Part shown: positions 6,039 to 7,274 of the stretch, piece by piece
Position numbering within the stretch: position 1 is the first letter of the stretch
Layout: each line of letters opens with the position of its first letter
Source of the DNA: Candidatus Altarchaeum sp.
GTDB taxonomy: Archaea; Altiarchaeota; Altiarchaeia; Altiarchaeales; Altiarchaeaceae
Length of the DNA: 7,274 nucleotides
Direction: 5' to 3'
NCBI GenBank assembly: GCA_018260755.1
Contig: JAGTWP010000067.1
Span: 1-7,274, forward strand
Position numbers and translations under genes: made by a program
The notes under the pieces: model-generated
What the model saw: the letters and a program-made list of their open reading frames with translations, nothing else
What the model was told of the DNA's origin: nothing
Database searches by the model: none

Positions 6039-6998
6039 TTAAATTTTTCTTGACAACAGTCGTGAAAGTACTGCTTTTACCTTTGCGACCATATCTTCCA
6101 TTGCCTCCGAAGCATAAGGTCCTACAGGTGCTTTTTGTAAGAACGGTGAGAATGGTTCATCAGGAAATTCTGGCTCTGTGCATCCTATACAAATTCCTCC
6201 GACTGTTGTGCATCCTCCGGCACCTTCAACAAATCCCTTTTTCGGAACCTGACAATGTGTGATTATTCCTTTGCATCCGAGCATTCCCATACAATACGGC
6301 TCGCCGAATTCGGAAGAATATTTCCCACCTGCGAAATATCCTGCTCTCGGACAAATTTCATGCACCTTCGGACCATACAAAAATACTGGCCTGTTATCTG
6401 CATCGAGTTCCGGAACAGGTAAAGCACCTCTCGCTGTTAAAACAAGATGTCCCAAGGCCTCAATTATTGTTTCTCCCGAAGGCGGACACCCTGGAAGATT
6501 AATGACTGGCAGTCCTAAACCGCTTTTATAATCCTTTCCTAAGAAATTTATAACTCCTTTTGCTCCTGTCGGATTTGGATTCCCATGCGGAATTCCGCCA
6601 AATGATGCACACGCACCGACAGCAACAACCACTCCTGCCCTTTTTGATAATTTTAAAAGCACATCATCAAATAACATCATTTTCCCATCTATTTCCCCGA
6701 CACCGCAATAATACCCGCCTGTTTCTTGTGCTTTTTTCTCGTCCGGAACAGCACCTTCAACAACAAGAACAAACGGATCATACTTCCCATTTATTACATC
6801 ATCTAAAATTTTTGAGGCAGCTTCTCCCCATGGAACCATAATTGTCGGATGATAGACCAAATTTATTCCTTCAATTTGCGGCAGAAAGCCGGTAAAAACA
6901 TTAATTAAGTCCGGGTTTGTTCCCCCTGTCACAGAAACCGTACAGCCCGTGCATCCCTGTCCCTGTATCCATACAACATTTATTTTTTCAAGTGTCAT
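6039..6998 (-). CDS. [NiFe] hydrogenase small (electron-transfer) subunit
   Basis: This iron-sulfur subunit carries electrons between the Ni-Fe site and an external partner. In 319 residues all twelve expected cluster ligands are present. The proximal set is C16, C19, C130 and C171. The distal set is H213, C216, C236 and C242. The medial set is C249, C270 and C273, plus an extra C263 at the place usually held by proline. The CTGC motif has Gly at position 18, and Gly follows at 135. The extra cysteines of oxygen-tolerant [4Fe-3S] enzymes are therefore absent, and a standard proximal cluster is expected. The protein starts directly at the cluster domain: there is no twin-arginine signal. Upstream codons back to the in-frame stop at 7071-7073 contain no usable start and no RR motif. 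It ends shortly after the cluster domain without a membrane helix. A cytosolic location is inferred. It is probably the first gene of the unit. Confidence -1.
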   Translation of the reverse strand: MTLEKINVVWIQGQGCTGCTVSVTGGTNPDLINVFTGFLPQIEGINLVYHPTIMVPWGEAASKILDDVINGKYDPFVLVVEGAVPDEKKAQETGGYYCGVGEIDGKMMLFDDVLLKLSKRAGVVVAVGACASFGGIPHGNPNPTGAKGVINFLGKDYKSGLGLPVINLPGCPPSGETIIEALGHLVLTARGALPVPELDADNRPVFLYGPKVHEICPRAGYFAGGKYSSEFGEPYCMGMLGCKGIITHCQVPKKGFVEGAGGCTTVGGICIGCTEPEFPDEPFSPFLQKAPVGPYASEAMEDMVAKVKAVLSRLLSRKI

Positions 6999-7101
6999 TT
7001 TAAATTTTTTAAATTTTTCTTTAAATTTTTTAAGTTTAATAGGACTTGTTAAATTTAAAACAAATTGAAATTACATCAAATTTAATAAAAAACAATAAAA
7101 T

Positions 7102-7145
7102 TTTGACATTAAATAAATAATAAAAGTTTGATATTAAATAAATAA
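7102..7145. repeat. Pair of 19-nt direct repeats, 25-bp period
   Basis: TTTGACATTAAATAAATAA (7102-7120) and TTTGATATTAAATAAATAA (7127-7145) differ at one base and are spaced 25 bp start to start. They lie about 105-145 bp upstream of the small-subunit start. They may be a double binding site for a regulator, alternative TATA elements, or a small local duplication. Confidence -1.
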
Positions 7146-7209
7146 CGCTCATATGTTGATTTTTACTTATAGAGATAAACACATTGTTGAAGTTTTGCAA
7201 ATTTTAAAA

Positions 7210-7269
7210 TTCAAGCACAAACTCAAATATAAATCCAAGTTCAAATACACTATAAAATGCAAAACACAA
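7210..7269. repeat. 12-nt imperfect tandem repeat series
   Basis: Five consecutive 12-mers can be read: TTCAAGCACAAA, CTCAAATATAAA, TCCAAGTTCAAA, TACACTATAAAA and TGCAAAACACAA. The third and fourth bases (CA) are shared by all five, and the end is AAA or close to it. The first three are the most alike. The series may continue beyond the window. It is degenerate and gives no convincing coding frame. Confidence -1.
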
Positions 7270-7274
7270 AAGTT

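Larger units (their letters stand above)
6999..7274. other. Intergenic region upstream of the hydrogenase unit
   Basis: No supported gene lies in these 276 bp. From the small-subunit start outward there are an A/T-tract block (6999-7031), a pair of 19-nt direct repeats (7102-7145) and a 12-nt imperfect repeat series reaching the window edge (7210-7269). The promoter of the hydrogenase unit should be here. Several TATA-like stretches exist, but none stands out enough to choose. A short open stretch on the minus strand (7274 to 7167, 35 codons, Leu-rich) looks like low-complexity noise. Confidence -1.

Noticed and set aside
6456-6953. Oxygen-tolerant [4Fe-3S] proximal cluster
   Set aside because: The two extra cysteines that define it are glycine here (positions 18 and 135).
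7257-7274. Possible divergent gene starting at ATG 7257 on the plus strand, with a TATA-like AAATATAAAT about 27 nt upstream
   Set aside because: Only six codons are visible, and the ATG falls within the 12-nt repeat series, so a coincidental match is as likely. It cannot be supported without more sequence.
7167-7274. Minus-strand open stretch entering at the window edge (35 codons)
   Set aside because: The composition is Leu/Tyr/Asn low complexity produced by the 12-nt repeats, with no recognisable family.
1-7274. CRISPR array, insertion sequence, tRNA or rRNA genes
   Set aside because: No spaced identical repeats with unique spacers, no transposase or terminal inverted repeats, and no cloverleaf or rRNA-like sequence were seen. 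The 99-nt array is coding and the 12-nt and 25-bp repeats lack spacers.

Overview
The window is AT-rich and reads as part of an archaeal chromosome, although the lineage cannot be named from sequence alone. The archaeal reading rests on an ammonia-dependent NAD synthetase of archaeal length, a short HypB without the bacterial metal-binding N-terminus, the absence of Shine-Dalgarno sequences before every gene, and TATA-like boxes about 24-27 nt before some start codons (a leaderless-mRNA layout). This is inference; a bacterial origin is not strictly excluded.

Layout. 1-929 (+) holds the 3' part of a HEAT-repeat protein gene cut by the window edge and built on a 99-nt repeat. After a 137-bp spacer comes nadE (1067-1846, +). 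It runs tail-to-tail into an ECF-type ABC transporter ATPase (1820-2644, -), and the two coding ends overlap by 27 bp. The ATPase gene diverges from hypA (2692-3057, +) across 47 bp with a shared TATA-like block. hypA in turn converges with hypB, with a 2-bp gap. From 6998 down to 3060 (-) lies a compact [NiFe] hydrogenase unit: small subunit, large subunit, maturation endopeptidase, hypB. The last three genes overlap end to end. The final 276 bp (6999-7274) contain no supported gene but carry several repeat structures upstream of the small subunit.

How the genes fit together. HypA and HypB deliver nickel to the large-subunit active site. The endopeptidase then removes the large subunit's C-terminal extension. 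The lone ECF ATPase may power nickel (or cobalt) uptake, so about 5 kb is centred on nickel and hydrogen metabolism. NadE and the HEAT protein have no evident functional link to it.

The hydrogenase looks like group 1 in its large-subunit motifs. However, its small subunit has no Tat signal and no C-terminal membrane anchor, and the unit contains no cytochrome b or other electron partner. The small subunit also has a fourth cysteine where classic group 1 enzymes have a proline at the medial cluster, which predicts a [4Fe-4S] cluster there. I found no obviously new system such as a defence island, CRISPR array or mobile element. The points most worth following are the soluble, partnerless hydrogenase, the variant zinc site of HypA and the repeat-rich DNA at both ends.
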